From positions 187,001-251,000 of the forward strand of contig NC_021237.1 of the NCBI RefSeq assembly GCF_000397205.1: a stretch of 64,000 bases of DNA, in the 5' to 3' direction. Under the pieces are notes generated by a model that did no database searches, had not been told where the DNA came from, and saw only the letters and a program-made list of their open reading frames with translations. This DNA is from Pseudomonas protegens CHA0 (GTDB lineage: Bacteria > Pseudomonadota > Gammaproteobacteria > Pseudomonadales > Pseudomonadaceae). The position numbers and the translations under genes are program-made. Below, in pieces: positions 51,517 through 62,978 of the stretch. Within the stretch, counting starts at the first letter, position 1. Each line of letters begins with the position of its first letter.

Positions 51517-52891
51517 TTCCATCGCCTGGCGGCTGGCCCTGGCCTTTGCCGCGGTCTGCGCCCTGGTGCTCAGCGTGATCGGGGTGTTCCTCTACCGTTC
51601 CCTGGCCGGGGAAATCGCCTACCGCGACGACCTGGCCCTGCTCGGCCGCCTGGAACAGGTGCGGGCCCTGCTGCAGGACAGCGACAGCCTGGATGCCCTG
51701 CAAGCCCGGCCCCGGCTGTACCAGAACATGCTGGGCAACCAGGAAAGCCTGCTGCTGGTGCTGCGGGCCGATGGCTCGACGGTGATCGACATCAACCCGC
51801 GCCGGCAGCCCCTGCCCGCGCTCGACCCCATTGCGCTGCAACAGGCGCCGCAACGCACCGATGTCCGCCTCTGGCCGGGGCCGGACGATGTGCCGGTGGC
51901 GCTGCTGGCGGGCCAGGCCCGGGGGCCCAAGGGCGAAGCCCTGACTGTGGTCGCCGGCAAGGTTCTCAGCGAGCGCGAGCAGATGCTCGCCAGTTACCGC
52001 CTGCGCCTGTACCTGGCGGTGGGGCTGGGGGCCTTGCTGGCCTTCGCCCTGGGCCTGCTGCTGTTGCGCCGGGGCTTGCAGCCCTTGCGCCAGCTCAGCG
52101 AAGCGGCCCGCCAGATCGACCTGCGCAGCCTCGACCGGCGCCTGCACACCAACGGCATCCCGGCGGAATTCCACGAGCCGGTGCAGGCCCTGAACGCCAT
52201 GCTGGCGCGGCTGGAAGAGAGCTTTGAGCGTCTGTCGCAATTTTCCGCCGACCTGGCCCACGAGATCCGCACGCCGTTGCACAACCTCCTGGGCAGCAAT
52301 GGCCTGGCCTTGAACCAGCCGCGCAGTGCGGCGGAGTACCAGGAAGTGCTGGCCTCCAACATGGAAGAGTTCGAGCGCCTGGGACGCATGGCCGAGAACC
52401 TGCTGTTCCTGGCCCGGGCCGAGCAGGCCGATGCGGTGCTGGACCTGCAGGTACTGTCACTGGCCGGTGTCGGGGCGCAACTGTGCGACTACTTCGAAGC
52501 CCTGGCCGACGACCGCCAGTTGCGCCTGGAGAACGGTTTTTCCGGCGAGCTGCGGGCTGACCAGCAATTGCTGCAACGGGCCCTGGGCAACCTTCTGGCC
52601 AATGCCGTGCGTCATGCCGATGCAGGGTCGCTGATCCGCCTGCGGCGCCACGACGAAGCGGGCTGGTGCTGGTTGCAGGTGCACAACCAGGGCCCGGCGA
52701 TCGCCCCCGAGCACCTGCCCCGGCTGTTCGACCGTTTCTACCGGGTCGACCCGTCCCGAGCCGAGCCGGGGGACTCCGGGGGCCTGGGGCTGGCCATCGT
52801 GCACTCGATCATGCTGCTACATGGCGGCCAGGTGCGGGTCACGAGCGATGAGCAGGCCACGGTATTCGAACTGGGCTTCCCCCTCCTGTAG
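51503..52891 (+). CDS. Heavy-metal/peroxide-type sensor histidine kinase
   Basis: A 462-residue protein from ATG 51503. Membrane segment 1 (about 8-30), periplasmic domain (~31-165), segment 2 (about 168-190, [17 protein letters not shown]), HAMP region, HisKA motif [18 protein letters not shown], then an ATPase domain with [13 protein letters not shown], the G1-like [11 protein letters not shown]. coli HprS senses peroxide through cysteines; here the periplasmic part and second membrane segment lack Cys, so the signal may differ. Confidence 0.92.
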   Translation: MKRSSSIAWRLALAFAAVCALVLSVIGVFLYRSLAGEIAYRDDLALLGRLEQVRALLQDSDSLDALQARPRLYQNMLGNQESLLLVLRADGSTVIDINPRRQPLPALDPIALQQAPQRTDVRLWPGPDDVPVALLAGQARGPKGEALTVVAGKVLSEREQMLASYRLRLYLAVGLGALLAFALGLLLLRRGLQPLRQLSEAARQIDLRSLDRRLHTNGIPAEFHEPVQALNAMLARLEESFERLSQFSADLAHEIRTPLHNLLGSNGLALNQPRSAAEYQEVLASNMEEFERLGRMAENLLFLARAEQADAVLDLQVLSLAGVGAQLCDYFEALADDRQLRLENGFSGELRADQQLLQRALGNLLANAVRHADAGSLIRLRRHDEAGWCWLQVHNQGPAIAPEHLPRLFDRFYRVDPSRAEPGDSGGLGLAIVHSIMLLHGGQVRVTSDEQATVFELGFPLL

Positions 52892-52997
52892 CCGCTGCCG
52901 AGGCTGCGACAAGGCCGCCAGGCCTTCAGCGGTCTGCAGTATTTGCGCCCGCGTTGCGGTCGTTCGCAGCTTCGCAGGCTCAGCAGCGGCTACAAGG
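52888..52997. repeat. GTAGCCGCTG-type inverted repeat pair
   Basis: TGTAGCCGCTGCCGAGGCTGCGA at the left and AGCAGCGGCTACAAGG at the right, enclosing GCGTTGCGGTCGTTCGCAGC. Lies between convergent genes, just behind the sensor kinase stop. Confidence 0.7.
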
Positions 52998-53007
52998 CTG
53001 CTGGGGC

Positions 53008-54012
53008 TTAGCGCAGGCCGTCGCGAAATTGCCCCGGGGTCATCCCGGTCCAGCGCTTGAATGCCCGGCTGAAACTGCTGGCATCGGCAAAGCCCAGCAG
53101 GTAGCTGATCTCGCTCAGGGAGCACTCCAGGTCCCGCAGGTGCAGCAGGGCGAGGTTTTCCCGGCATTCGTTGAGCAGGGTGTCAAAGCGCGTGCCTTCA
53201 TCCGCCAGGTGCCGTTGCAGGCTGCGCAGGCTCAGGTGCAGGGCCTGGGCCACTCGCTCCGCCGAAGGTTCGCCTTCGGGCAATTGGGCTTCGATCACCC
53301 CGCGTACCTTGCGCTCCCAGGTCAGGGGCCGCAGTTGCAGGAGGGTGCGCTTGAGCACCGCTTCGTTGTGCTCGGCCAGCTCCGGGTTGGCGTCGTCCAG
53401 GTGGCTGTCGAAATCGTGCAGGCCGAACTCCAGGCAGTCGTCCACGGCGGCGAACTGCACCGGGCAGCGGAATACCTTGTGCCACTGGCTCGGGTCCGCC
53501 GGGGCCGGGCGCCGTAATTGCACGGCCAGCGGCGCGTAGTCACGGCCCAGGCGGTTGCGGCAGGTGCGCACGTAGATCGCGGCAAAGGCGTCGATGGCTT
53601 CGAAGGCCGGTTGCGGCGAGCCCTCCGGCACCTTGAGGAAGAACCGGTAGCGGTCCGCTTCCCGGGTCAGGGCCAGTTCCAGGGCGTCGCTGACCACCTG
53701 GTGATAACGCACGATGCGTTCGAACACTTCCCGCAGGCTGCCGCTGGCCACCAGGGCGTAGCCCAGGGCATGGAAGGTGGTGGGGCTGACAAAGCGCGAC
53801 ACCCGCAGGCCGATGGCCGGGTCGCCGCTGGCCTGCACGGCGAGATGCCACAGGCGGGTGGTGGCCGACAGCGGGTAGCGGGCGTTGGGGTCGTCCATCA
53901 ATTGCGGGTCGAGCCCGGCTTCGCGGCACAGTGCGGCGCTGTCGAGGTCCAGAGCGTCCAGTTGCTTGCGCAAGGCGCGGGTCCAGCTGGCAAGGGAGGT
54001 GGCTTCGGTCAT
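53008..54012 (-). CDS. AraC-family transcriptional regulator (OruR/ArgR-type architecture)
   Basis: A 334-residue protein, ATG at 54012 (MTEATSLASWTRALRKQL). The N-terminal ~190 residues match the arabinose-binding-like effector domain of long AraC proteins (AALCREAGLDPQLMDDPNARYP, FHALGYALVASGSLREVF). The C-terminal HTH_18 has VAQALHLSLRSLQRHLADEGTRF and ISYLLGFADASSFSRAFKRWTGMTPGQFR. It is divergent from the desaturase gene and probably regulates it in response to a lipid-derived signal. Confidence 0.93.
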   Translation of the reverse strand: MTEATSLASWTRALRKQLDALDLDSAALCREAGLDPQLMDDPNARYPLSATTRLWHLAVQASGDPAIGLRVSRFVSPTTFHALGYALVASGSLREVFERIVRYHQVVSDALELALTREADRYRFFLKVPEGSPQPAFEAIDAFAAIYVRTCRNRLGRDYAPLAVQLRRPAPADPSQWHKVFRCPVQFAAVDDCLEFGLHDFDSHLDDANPELAEHNEAVLKRTLLQLRPLTWERKVRGVIEAQLPEGEPSAERVAQALHLSLRSLQRHLADEGTRFDTLLNECRENLALLHLRDLECSLSEISYLLGFADASSFSRAFKRWTGMTPGQFRDGLR

Positions 54013-54111
54013 GCGATTGGCGCGTCCGGTCAACAGGTTGGCGTTTACGGCTAGCGCCCGGAGCCGGGGCTCGGGGCAGGATGCACACATCACTGACCAG
54101 AGGATGGAATC

Positions 54112-55185
54112 ATGCAGGGTATTTCTGCAAGCCCCGAGCGGATGAACGCACAGCAGCGGGCGGCGCATATACGCCAGGTGGTCCTGGCCCGGGGTGATGA
54201 ACTGCGCCAGCGTTTTCCTTTGCTGCGGCACCAGGACGCGCTGGGCGCGGGGATCCTTGCGTTCGCTCTGTCGGGGATGCTGGGGTCAGCGCTGCTCTAT
54301 GTCACGGGGCACCTGGCCTGGTGGGCGTGCCTGCTGCTCAATGCCTTTTTCGCCTCCCTGACCCACGAGCTGGAACACGACCTGATCCACAGTATGTACT
54401 TTCGCAAGCAGCGCCTGCCCCACAACCTGATGCTGGGGCTGGTGTGGCTGGCGCGGCCGAGCACCATCAACCCCTGGGTGCGCCGCCACCTGCACCTGAA
54501 TCATCACAAGGTGTCCGGCAGCGAGAGCGACATCGAGGAGCGCGCCATCACCAACGGCGAGCCCTGGGGCATCGCCCGCCTGCTGATGGTGGGGGACAAC
54601 ATGATGGCGGCCTTCATCCGCCTGCTGCGGGCGCCGGGGGCCAGGCGCAAGCTGGGCATCCTCGTTCGTACCCTGGCGGTGTACGCGCCGCTGGCATTGC
54701 TGCATTGGGGCGCCTGGTATGTGTTCCTGGGCTTTCATGGGGCCAACGGCGTGGCCGCCCTGTTGGGCAGCCCGATCCAGTGGTCGCAAGACACCGTGTC
54801 GCTGATGCACTACGTCGATATCGCCGTGGTGGTGATCATCGGCCCCAACGTGCTGCGCACCTTCTGCCTGCACTTTGTCAGTTCCAACATGCACTACTAC
54901 GGCGACATCGAGCCGGGCAACGTGATCCAGCAGACCCAGGTACTCAACCCCTGGTGGATGTGGCCGTTGCAGGCCTTCTGCTGCAACTTCGGCAGCACCC
55001 ACGGCATCCACCATTTCGTGGTCAGGGAGCCGTTCTACATCCGCCAGATGACGGCATCGGTGGCGCATAAAGTGATGGCCGAGATGGGCGTGCGCTTCAA
55101 CGATTTCGGCACCTTTGCCCGGGCCAACCGTTTTCATCCTGTGGAACAGGCGCAGGGGGATGCGGGGGAGGCTGTGCGAGCGTAG
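54112..55185 (+). CDS. Second membrane fatty acid desaturase/hydroxylase-like enzyme
   Basis: A 357-residue protein from ATG 54112 (an ATG at 54142 is an alternative). The di-iron histidine boxes are HELEHDLIH, RRHLHLNHHK and THGIHHF, and at least four membrane segments lie between. The box spacing fits the fatty acid desaturase/alkane-hydroxylase superfamily; the substrate is not evident. The last codons run into a REP arm that supplies the TAG stop. Divergent AraC regulator next door. Confidence 0.88.
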   Translation: MQGISASPERMNAQQRAAHIRQVVLARGDELRQRFPLLRHQDALGAGILAFALSGMLGSALLYVTGHLAWWACLLLNAFFASLTHELEHDLIHSMYFRKQRLPHNLMLGLVWLARPSTINPWVRRHLHLNHHKVSGSESDIEERAITNGEPWGIARLLMVGDNMMAAFIRLLRAPGARRKLGILVRTLAVYAPLALLHWGAWYVFLGFHGANGVAALLGSPIQWSQDTVSLMHYVDIAVVVIIGPNVLRTFCLHFVSSNMHYYGDIEPGNVIQQTQVLNPWWMWPLQAFCCNFGSTHGIHHFVVREPFYIRQMTASVAHKVMAEMGVRFNDFGTFARANRFHPVEQAQGDAGEAVRA

Positions 55186-55222
55186 GAGCCGGCTTTTACA
55201 CGGTCCGATAGCCAGCTCCTAC
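55182..55222. repeat. Short imperfect REP element between desaturase and atsA
   Basis: GTAGGAGCCGGCT and AGCCAGCTCCTAC with a 15-base centre. Its first bases overlap the desaturase stop codon (TAG 55183-55185). Confidence 0.8.
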
Positions 55223-55226
55223 AAGC

Positions 55227-57663
<2,437 letters not shown>

Positions 57664-57667
<4 letters not shown>

Positions 57668-59259
57668 GCGTGTCTCCAGCGGGTGGCGCGAAGTTCGAGT
57701 TGTTGCCCGATCAGGTTGAGCAGGGCCCCGGTAAGGCCCACCAGGAGCATGCCGGCCATGATCAGGTCCATGCGTAGCAGTTGCTGGGCGCTGATCATCT
57801 GGCTGCCGATGCCGCCGTTGGACGGCATGAAGTATTCCGCGCCGATGGTGCCCAGCCAGGCGTAGATCAGGCTGATGCGCAGGCCGGCGAAAATCCCCGG
57901 CGCGGCGCCGGGCAGCACCAGCCGGCGCAGCCGTTGCCAGAGGTTCAGGCGCAGTACCTGGGCGGCTTCCGCCAGTTGCGGCGAGAGCTGGGCGACGCTG
58001 CGCTGGGTGGCGATGAACAGCGGGAAGAATGCGGCCAGGGCGACGAACACCCACTTGGCCAGTTCCCCCAGGCCGAACCAGGCGGTGAGCAGCGGCACCC
58101 AGGCGAAGATGGCGATCTGGCGGATGGCGGCCAGGGTCGGGCCCAGCAGGCGTTCACTGAACCGCGACAGGCCCAGCAGCAGGCCAAAGGCAAAGCCCAG
58201 GCCGCCGCCCAGCAGCAGGCCGCCGAGGGTGCGGCCCAGGCTCAGGCCCATGCCCCCCAGCAGGCTGCCATCGAGCAGGCCGTTGCCGGTGGTGGCGAGT
58301 ACCGCCAGGGGGCTGGGCAGGATGTTCGGGTCGACCCACTGCTGGTCGCTCGCCACTTGCCACAGGGCTAGCAGCGCCAGGGGCAGCAGCCAGGGTTGCA
58401 GGCGCTGCCAGCCCTGGTAGCGCGGGCCGCGACGGAATTCGGCGGTGGCCGGGTGCGGCCAGTGCACCAGCCGGCGGTCGAGCCAGCCGATGCCGCGGTC
58501 CATGCACACCCCCAGCAGGCCGATCACCAGGATGCACACGAAGACGATGTCCAGCATGAACAGCTGGCGTGCCCAGACCATCAGGTAGCCGATGCCTTCG
58601 CTGGAGGCCAGCAGTTCCACTGCCAGCAGCGAGGTCCAGCCGGTGGCCAGCGCCAGGCGCACCCCGGCCATGAAGGCCGGCAGCGCAGCGGGCAGCACCA
58701 GGCGGCGCACCAGCAGCGCCGGCGGCAGGCGCAGCACCGCGGCGGCTTCCCGCAGCCGGGGCTGGGCATCGCGCACGCCCACCAGGGTGTGCAGGGTCAC
58801 GGGCACCACCACCGCCTTGATCAGCACCACCAGCTTGAGCACTTCGCCGATGCCGAAAAACACCATGAACAACGGGATCCAGGCCAGGGTGGGGATCTGC
58901 GACAGGGCGCCGAAGGTGGGAAACACCAGGCGCTCCAGGCGTCGGCTGAAGCCCAGGGCACCCCCCAGCAGGGCGCCGGCGGCGATACCCGCCAGCAGGC
59001 CCCAGAACAGCCGTTGCAGGCTGATCGCCAGATGGCTCCACAGCTCGCCGTGGGCCAGCTCCAGGGCACTGCTCCAGACCAGGGCCGGGGCCGGCAGGAT
59101 CTGTTCGCTCATCCATTGATTGCGGCTGGCCAGCCACCACAGGGCTAACAGGCTGATGGGCAACAGCCAGGGCAGCAGCCGCTGGCTGATCAGGGGCCAG
59201 CCCGGGCGTCCGTCGGACGGCGCCGCCAGGGGCAGGCTGAGCAGGGAAACACGGGCCAT
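57664..59259 (-). CDS. atsB: Double permease AtsB of the sulfate-ester transporter
   Basis: A 531-residue membrane protein, ATG at 59259. It carries two tandem ABC-permease domains: the first (about 60-265) with EAA loop LREAAAVLRLPPALLVRRLVLPAALPAF, the second (about 325-525) with LAEAAQVLRLNLWQRLRRLVLPGAAPG. Thus one chain supplies both halves of the channel, where SsuC/TauC permeases are single-domain dimers. The stop overlaps the atsC start by 4 bases. Confidence 0.92.
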
Positions 59260-59627
59260 GGATGACCTCCGTCGTCGGGTACTGCATGGCGTGGGTCGAT
59301 GCCGTAGGGGCTGGCTTGTCGGCGAATCAGCGTTTGAGGGTCTGTTCGCTGGCAAGGCGGTTTCTACGTGTTATGCATTTGTGGTCTATTAAAATTCTTA
59401 TCGATTCTATTAAGAGATAAGAAAGGCCATTTAAGGCTTCTCGCCGACACGCATCCAATGCATTTGAAGAATATTTTTCATGCATTTCATGCATATCCCC
59501 GGGGACGCCCGTGGCAGCTGATTTATTCGATATAGTTATTAAAATGTGAATTTATAGTATTTAAATGTTGAACGATTCCGTGCCTACCTTTTGCTCCTCT
59601 CAGCCTTTGCCACCAGGAGCCGCACCC
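59260..59627. promoter_or_regulatory. Divergent atsBCA / atsR promoter region
   Basis: 368 bases without a gene. A degenerate REP unit lies at about 59309-59374. An inverted repeat TTCTTATC-N13-GATAAGAA is at 59395-59423 and AT-rich tracts with repeated ATGCATTT (59455-59500) follow. The first fits the loosely palindromic AT-rich sites expected for CysB or SftR control of this sulfur-starvation cluster. Confidence 0.5.
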
Positions 59628-60650
59628 ATGAACCTTCCCTTCAAACGCGTCATCAGCCTGTTCGCCGCCCCGGCCCTGGCGGGGCTCCTGGGCTGCCTGC
59701 CGCTGCTGGCCCAGGCCGACGAACTCAAGGAAATCCGCATTGCCGTGCCCGACCTCAGTGCCGGCACCCAGCACAGCGGCGGTGGGGTGGTGGATGTGCT
59801 GCGCCAGCAACAGATCTTTGAAAAGGCCTTCGCCGACCAGGGCATCAAGATCCAGTGGAATTTCTTCAAGGGCGCAGGCCCGGTGATCAACGAGGCCTTC
59901 GCCAACGGCCAGGTGGACCTGGCGTACCTGGGGGACCTGGCCGCCATCATCGGCAAGTCCAACGGCCTGGATACCCGCCTGCTCAGCGCCTCGGCCCGTG
60001 GGGTCAAGCACTATCTGGGGGTGGTGCCGGGTTCGGGGATCAAGACCCTGGAAGACCTCAAGGGCAAGCGCGTAGCGGTGTTCCGTGGCACCGCCACCCA
60101 GCTGTCGTTCGACGCGGCCCTGGCCAGCCGGGGCCTGAGCGAGAAGGACCTGAAGGTGGTCAACCTTGACTTCAACGCGGCGGTGGCGGCCCTGGCGGCC
60201 AAGCAGATCGACGCCTCCTGGGGCAGCACCGGGCTCTCGGCCCTGCGCAGCAAAGGCCTGGCCGAACTGCCCCTGAGCACCAAGGACCTGGGCGGCGCAG
60301 GCAGCGTGCAGAGCGTGCTGGTGGGCGCCGGCAAGTTTGTCGACGAACATCCCGAGGCCGTGGAAAAACTGCTCAAGGCCCAGCAGCAGGCCGTAGAGTG
60401 GCTGACCCAGGACAGCAACAAGGAAGCCTACATCCAGCTGGTTTCGGGGCTGGCCAGCTACCCGCCGGTGATCTTGCAGGATGACCTCAAGGACCAGCGC
60501 CTGAGCGAGATCTTCCCCTCGACCCTGGACCCGGTGTTCCTCGGCAAACTGCAGGATTCGGTAGACCTGGCGGCCAAGGAACGCTTGATTCGCAAGCCGT
60601 TCAAGGTGGATGCCTGGGTCGCCCCGCAGTTGGCCGCTGCCGGTCTTTGA
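59628..60650 (+). CDS. atsR: Periplasmic sulfate-ester-binding protein AtsR
   Basis: A 340-residue protein from ATG 59628 behind CAGGAG. Signal peptide to about residue 31 (LLAQADELK). The mature chain (EIRIAVPDLSAGTQHSGGGVVDVL, QVDLAYLGDLAAIIGKSNG, LEDLKGKRVAVFRGTATQLSF) follows the NrtT/SsuA periplasmic binding fold. It presents sulfate esters to AtsBC and is transcribed divergently from atsB. Confidence 0.9.
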   Translation: MNLPFKRVISLFAAPALAGLLGCLPLLAQADELKEIRIAVPDLSAGTQHSGGGVVDVLRQQQIFEKAFADQGIKIQWNFFKGAGPVINEAFANGQVDLAYLGDLAAIIGKSNGLDTRLLSASARGVKHYLGVVPGSGIKTLEDLKGKRVAVFRGTATQLSFDAALASRGLSEKDLKVVNLDFNAAVAALAAKQIDASWGSTGLSALRSKGLAELPLSTKDLGGAGSVQSVLVGAGKFVDEHPEAVEKLLKAQQQAVEWLTQDSNKEAYIQLVSGLASYPPVILQDDLKDQRLSEIFPSTLDPVFLGKLQDSVDLAAKERLIRKPFKVDAWVAPQLAAAGL

Positions 60651-60661
60651 GGTCGGCACCA

Positions 60662-60815
60662 TTCGCCGGCAAGCCGGCTCTTGCGTAACCCTGGAGCCGG
60701 CTTGTCGGCGAGGGCGGTCTTGAGGGCCTCTTCGCTGGCAAGCCAGCTCCTACGGTCGACGGGGATATCGTGCGGGATCTTGTAGGAGCCGGCTTGCCGG
60801 CGAAGCTGTTCTACA
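60662..60815. repeat. Cluster of REP units between atsR and sftR
   Basis: At least four REP arms in 150 bases (TTCGCCGGCAAGCCGGCTC, GAGCCGGCTTGTCGGCG, GGCAAGCCAGCTCCTAC, GTAGGAGCCGGCTTGCCGGCG). The last, partly degenerate arm contributes the TAG stop of the next gene. Confidence 0.85.
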
Positions 60816-61731
60816 CGGCGATGGCGTGCCCCTGCCGATCCACCGCCACCAGCACTTCGATCATCTTGCGCGCCGCCGGCGACAGGCGAAAACCGCTGCG
60901 GCTGACGATGCCGCAACGGGCATTCAGGCTGTCGATGTTCTGCGGCAGGTTGCGCCAGTGCAGCAGCGCCAGCGAACCCTGGGCGATGTCTTCGGCAAAG
61001 GCCTCGGCGGTGCCCACGCCGATGGCATTGGACTGGCGGACGATCTTCACCAGCGCCGGAAAGTGCTCGGTCTCGATGGTCGGGGAAAAATCGATGCGTC
61101 CGCTGAGGTTGGCCAGCAGCTTGCGGATCCCCGGGGGGATCAGGGTGGTGGCCAGGGGGTAATCGAACATGTCGTTGGTGGACAGGCTCTCCTTGGCCAG
61201 CAGCGGGTGCCCGGGGCGGCAGAAGAACACTCCGCGCTTGGGCGTCAGGGGCTGGGTCTGGTAGTTCGGGTCGGCTTCGAAATGGCGGATATCGGCGATA
61301 AAGAATTCGATCTCTTCGCGGTTCAGGCTGCGGCTGAGTTTTTCCCAGTTATCCACGGCAAAGCAGGTGCGCACCTTCGGGTGGGCACTGGTGAATTGCG
61401 CCACCGCATCGGGCACCAACTTCACCGCCGGGGCCGGGCCGCAGCCGAAGCGCACTTCGCCGGCGTCGAGCTTGGTCATCTGGGTCACTTCGCTGCTGAG
61501 CAAGGCCGCCCCCTGCACCAGGCTCAAGGCGTGCTGCAGCACCACTTGGCCTTCCGGGGTGGGGCGCAGATCCTTGTTGCCGCGGTCCACCAGCACGCAG
61601 CCGAACTCCTGTTCCAGGCCCTGGATACTGCGGCTGAAGGCCGGCTGCGTGATACCCATGGCGTCGGCGGCGCGGACAAAACTGCGGTGTTCATTGAGGG
61701 CGATGAAGTAACGCAATTGGCGAAGATCCAT
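60811..61731 (-). CDS. sftR: LysR-family regulator of sulfate-ester use, SftR-like
   Basis: A 306-residue protein, ATG at 61731 preferred over an upstream start. N-terminal winged helix MDLRQLRYFIALNEHRSFVRAADAMGITQPAFSRSIQGLEQEFG. The effector domain (about 90-300) starts GEVRFGCGPAPAVKLVPD. It lies between atsR and atsK and is divergent from atsK. In P. putida S-313 the LysR protein SftR controls the same genes, so the homologous role is likely. Confidence 0.85.
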   Translation of the reverse strand: MDLRQLRYFIALNEHRSFVRAADAMGITQPAFSRSIQGLEQEFGCVLVDRGNKDLRPTPEGQVVLQHALSLVQGAALLSSEVTQMTKLDAGEVRFGCGPAPAVKLVPDAVAQFTSAHPKVRTCFAVDNWEKLSRSLNREEIEFFIADIRHFEADPNYQTQPLTPKRGVFFCRPGHPLLAKESLSTNDMFDYPLATTLIPPGIRKLLANLSGRIDFSPTIETEHFPALVKIVRQSNAIGVGTAEAFAEDIAQGSLALLHWRNLPQNIDSLNARCGIVSRSGFRLSPAARKMIEVLVAVDRQGHAIAV

Positions 61732-61831
61732 ATGCTTTCCCGGCATCCGAAAAATAGCTCGAAGGCATTTGCGACGAGTGAGGAATGAGGTTTTAAATGC
61801 AAGCTCTTATTCCGTCAACGAAGCATGTAGT

Positions 61832-61861
61832 TATCTATTAGATCTAAATTGAATATAGATA
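61832..61861. promoter_or_regulatory. Inverted repeat in the sftR-atsK divergent promoter
   Basis: TATCTAT and ATAGATA (perfect 7-bp arms) with TTAGATCTAAA in the centre, in an AT-rich 180-base gap. The T-N-A symmetry fits a LysR-type box for SftR. The atsK ATG lies 53 bases after. Confidence 0.5.
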
Positions 61862-61914
61862 GAGCGTTGTTTCGCGGCGGTTCCACTGTAAGCAGTCCGA
61901 TGAGGGTGTACCTG

Positions 61915-62820
61915 ATGAGCAATGCCGCCTTAGCCGTTCAACCTGCTGTTCATGCCCTTGATATTCACCCGGTGGCCGGCCGTATCGGCGCCGAGATCCG
62001 TGGCGTGCAACTGTCCGGCGATCTCGACGCCGCCACCGTGGAAGCGATCCAACAAGCGCTGGTGCAGTACAAGGTGATTTTCTTCCGTGGCCAGACCCAC
62101 CTCGACGACCAGAGCCAGGAAGCCTTCTCGCACCTGCTGGGCGAACCGGTGGCCCACCCCACCGTGCCGGTACGCGACGGCACCCGCTACCTGCTGGAAC
62201 TGGATGGCGCCGAGGGCCAGCGGGCCAACTCCTGGCACACCGACGTGACCTTCGTCGACGCCTACCCCAAGGCCTCGATCCTGCGCTCGGTGGTGGCCCC
62301 GGCCTCCGGTGGCGACACCGTCTGGGCCAACACCGCCACGGCCTACAACGAACTGTCGGCGGAACTGCGGGAGCTGGCGGACAAGCTCTGGGCGGTGCAC
62401 AGCAATGAATACGACTACGCCGGGGCCAAGCCGGACGTTTCGGCGGAGAAGCTGGAGCGTTACCGCAAGGTATTCACCTCCACGGTATTCGAGACCGAGC
62501 ACCCGATCGTTCGCGTGCACCCCGAGAGCGGTGAAAAGAGCCTGGTACTGGGGCACTTCGTGAAGCGCATCAAGGGCTATTCCCAGGCGGACTCGGCGCA
62601 TCTGTTCGGCTTGCTGCAAAGCCACGTCACCCGTCTGGAAAACACCGTGCGCTGGCGCTGGAGCGCAGGGGACGTAGCGATCTGGGACAACCGCTCGACC
62701 CAGCACTATGCCGTGGACGACTACGGCACCCAGGACCGCATCGTGCGCCGTGTGACCCTCAAGGGCGACGTCCCGGTGGGCGTCCACGGCCAGCGCAGCC
62801 AGACCACCAAAGGCCTCTGA
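61915..62820 (+). CDS. atsK: Alpha-ketoglutarate-dependent sulfate-ester dioxygenase AtsK
   Basis: A 301-residue protein (the AtsK length) from ATG 61915; upstream in-frame starts lack support. The Fe(II) facial triad is visible as H108-x-D110 (NSWHTDVTF) and the distal His in TQHYAVDDYG (residue 264 by P. putida AtsK numbering); the Arg of RIVRRVTL binds 2-oxoglutarate. The enzyme oxidises alkyl sulfate esters, freeing sulfate plus an aldehyde. It is TauD-family. Divergent from sftR. Confidence 0.96.
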   Translation: MSNAALAVQPAVHALDIHPVAGRIGAEIRGVQLSGDLDAATVEAIQQALVQYKVIFFRGQTHLDDQSQEAFSHLLGEPVAHPTVPVRDGTRYLLELDGAEGQRANSWHTDVTFVDAYPKASILRSVVAPASGGDTVWANTATAYNELSAELRELADKLWAVHSNEYDYAGAKPDVSAEKLERYRKVFTSTVFETEHPIVRVHPESGEKSLVLGHFVKRIKGYSQADSAHLFGLLQSHVTRLENTVRWRWSAGDVAIWDNRSTQHYAVDDYGTQDRIVRRVTLKGDVPVGVHGQRSQTTKGL

Positions 62821-62869
62821 CCCGCCCCCTCAAGCCCCTACGGGCATTTACCCGATGAACCTGCCCACT

Positions 62870-62951
62870 GTAGGAGCTGGCTTGCCAGCGAAGGCGCCCT
62901 CGAGAGCGCTGCAAGGTCCAAGGGCCTCTTCGCCGGCAAGCCGGCTCCTAC
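62870..62951. repeat. REP/BIME element after atsK
   Basis: GTAGGAGCTGGCTTGCC and GGCAAGCCGGCTCCTAC arms with a 48-base centre, between convergent genes. Confidence 0.9.
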
Positions 62952-62978
62952 GGGGGAAGGTGCAGGTACGGGTGGGGG

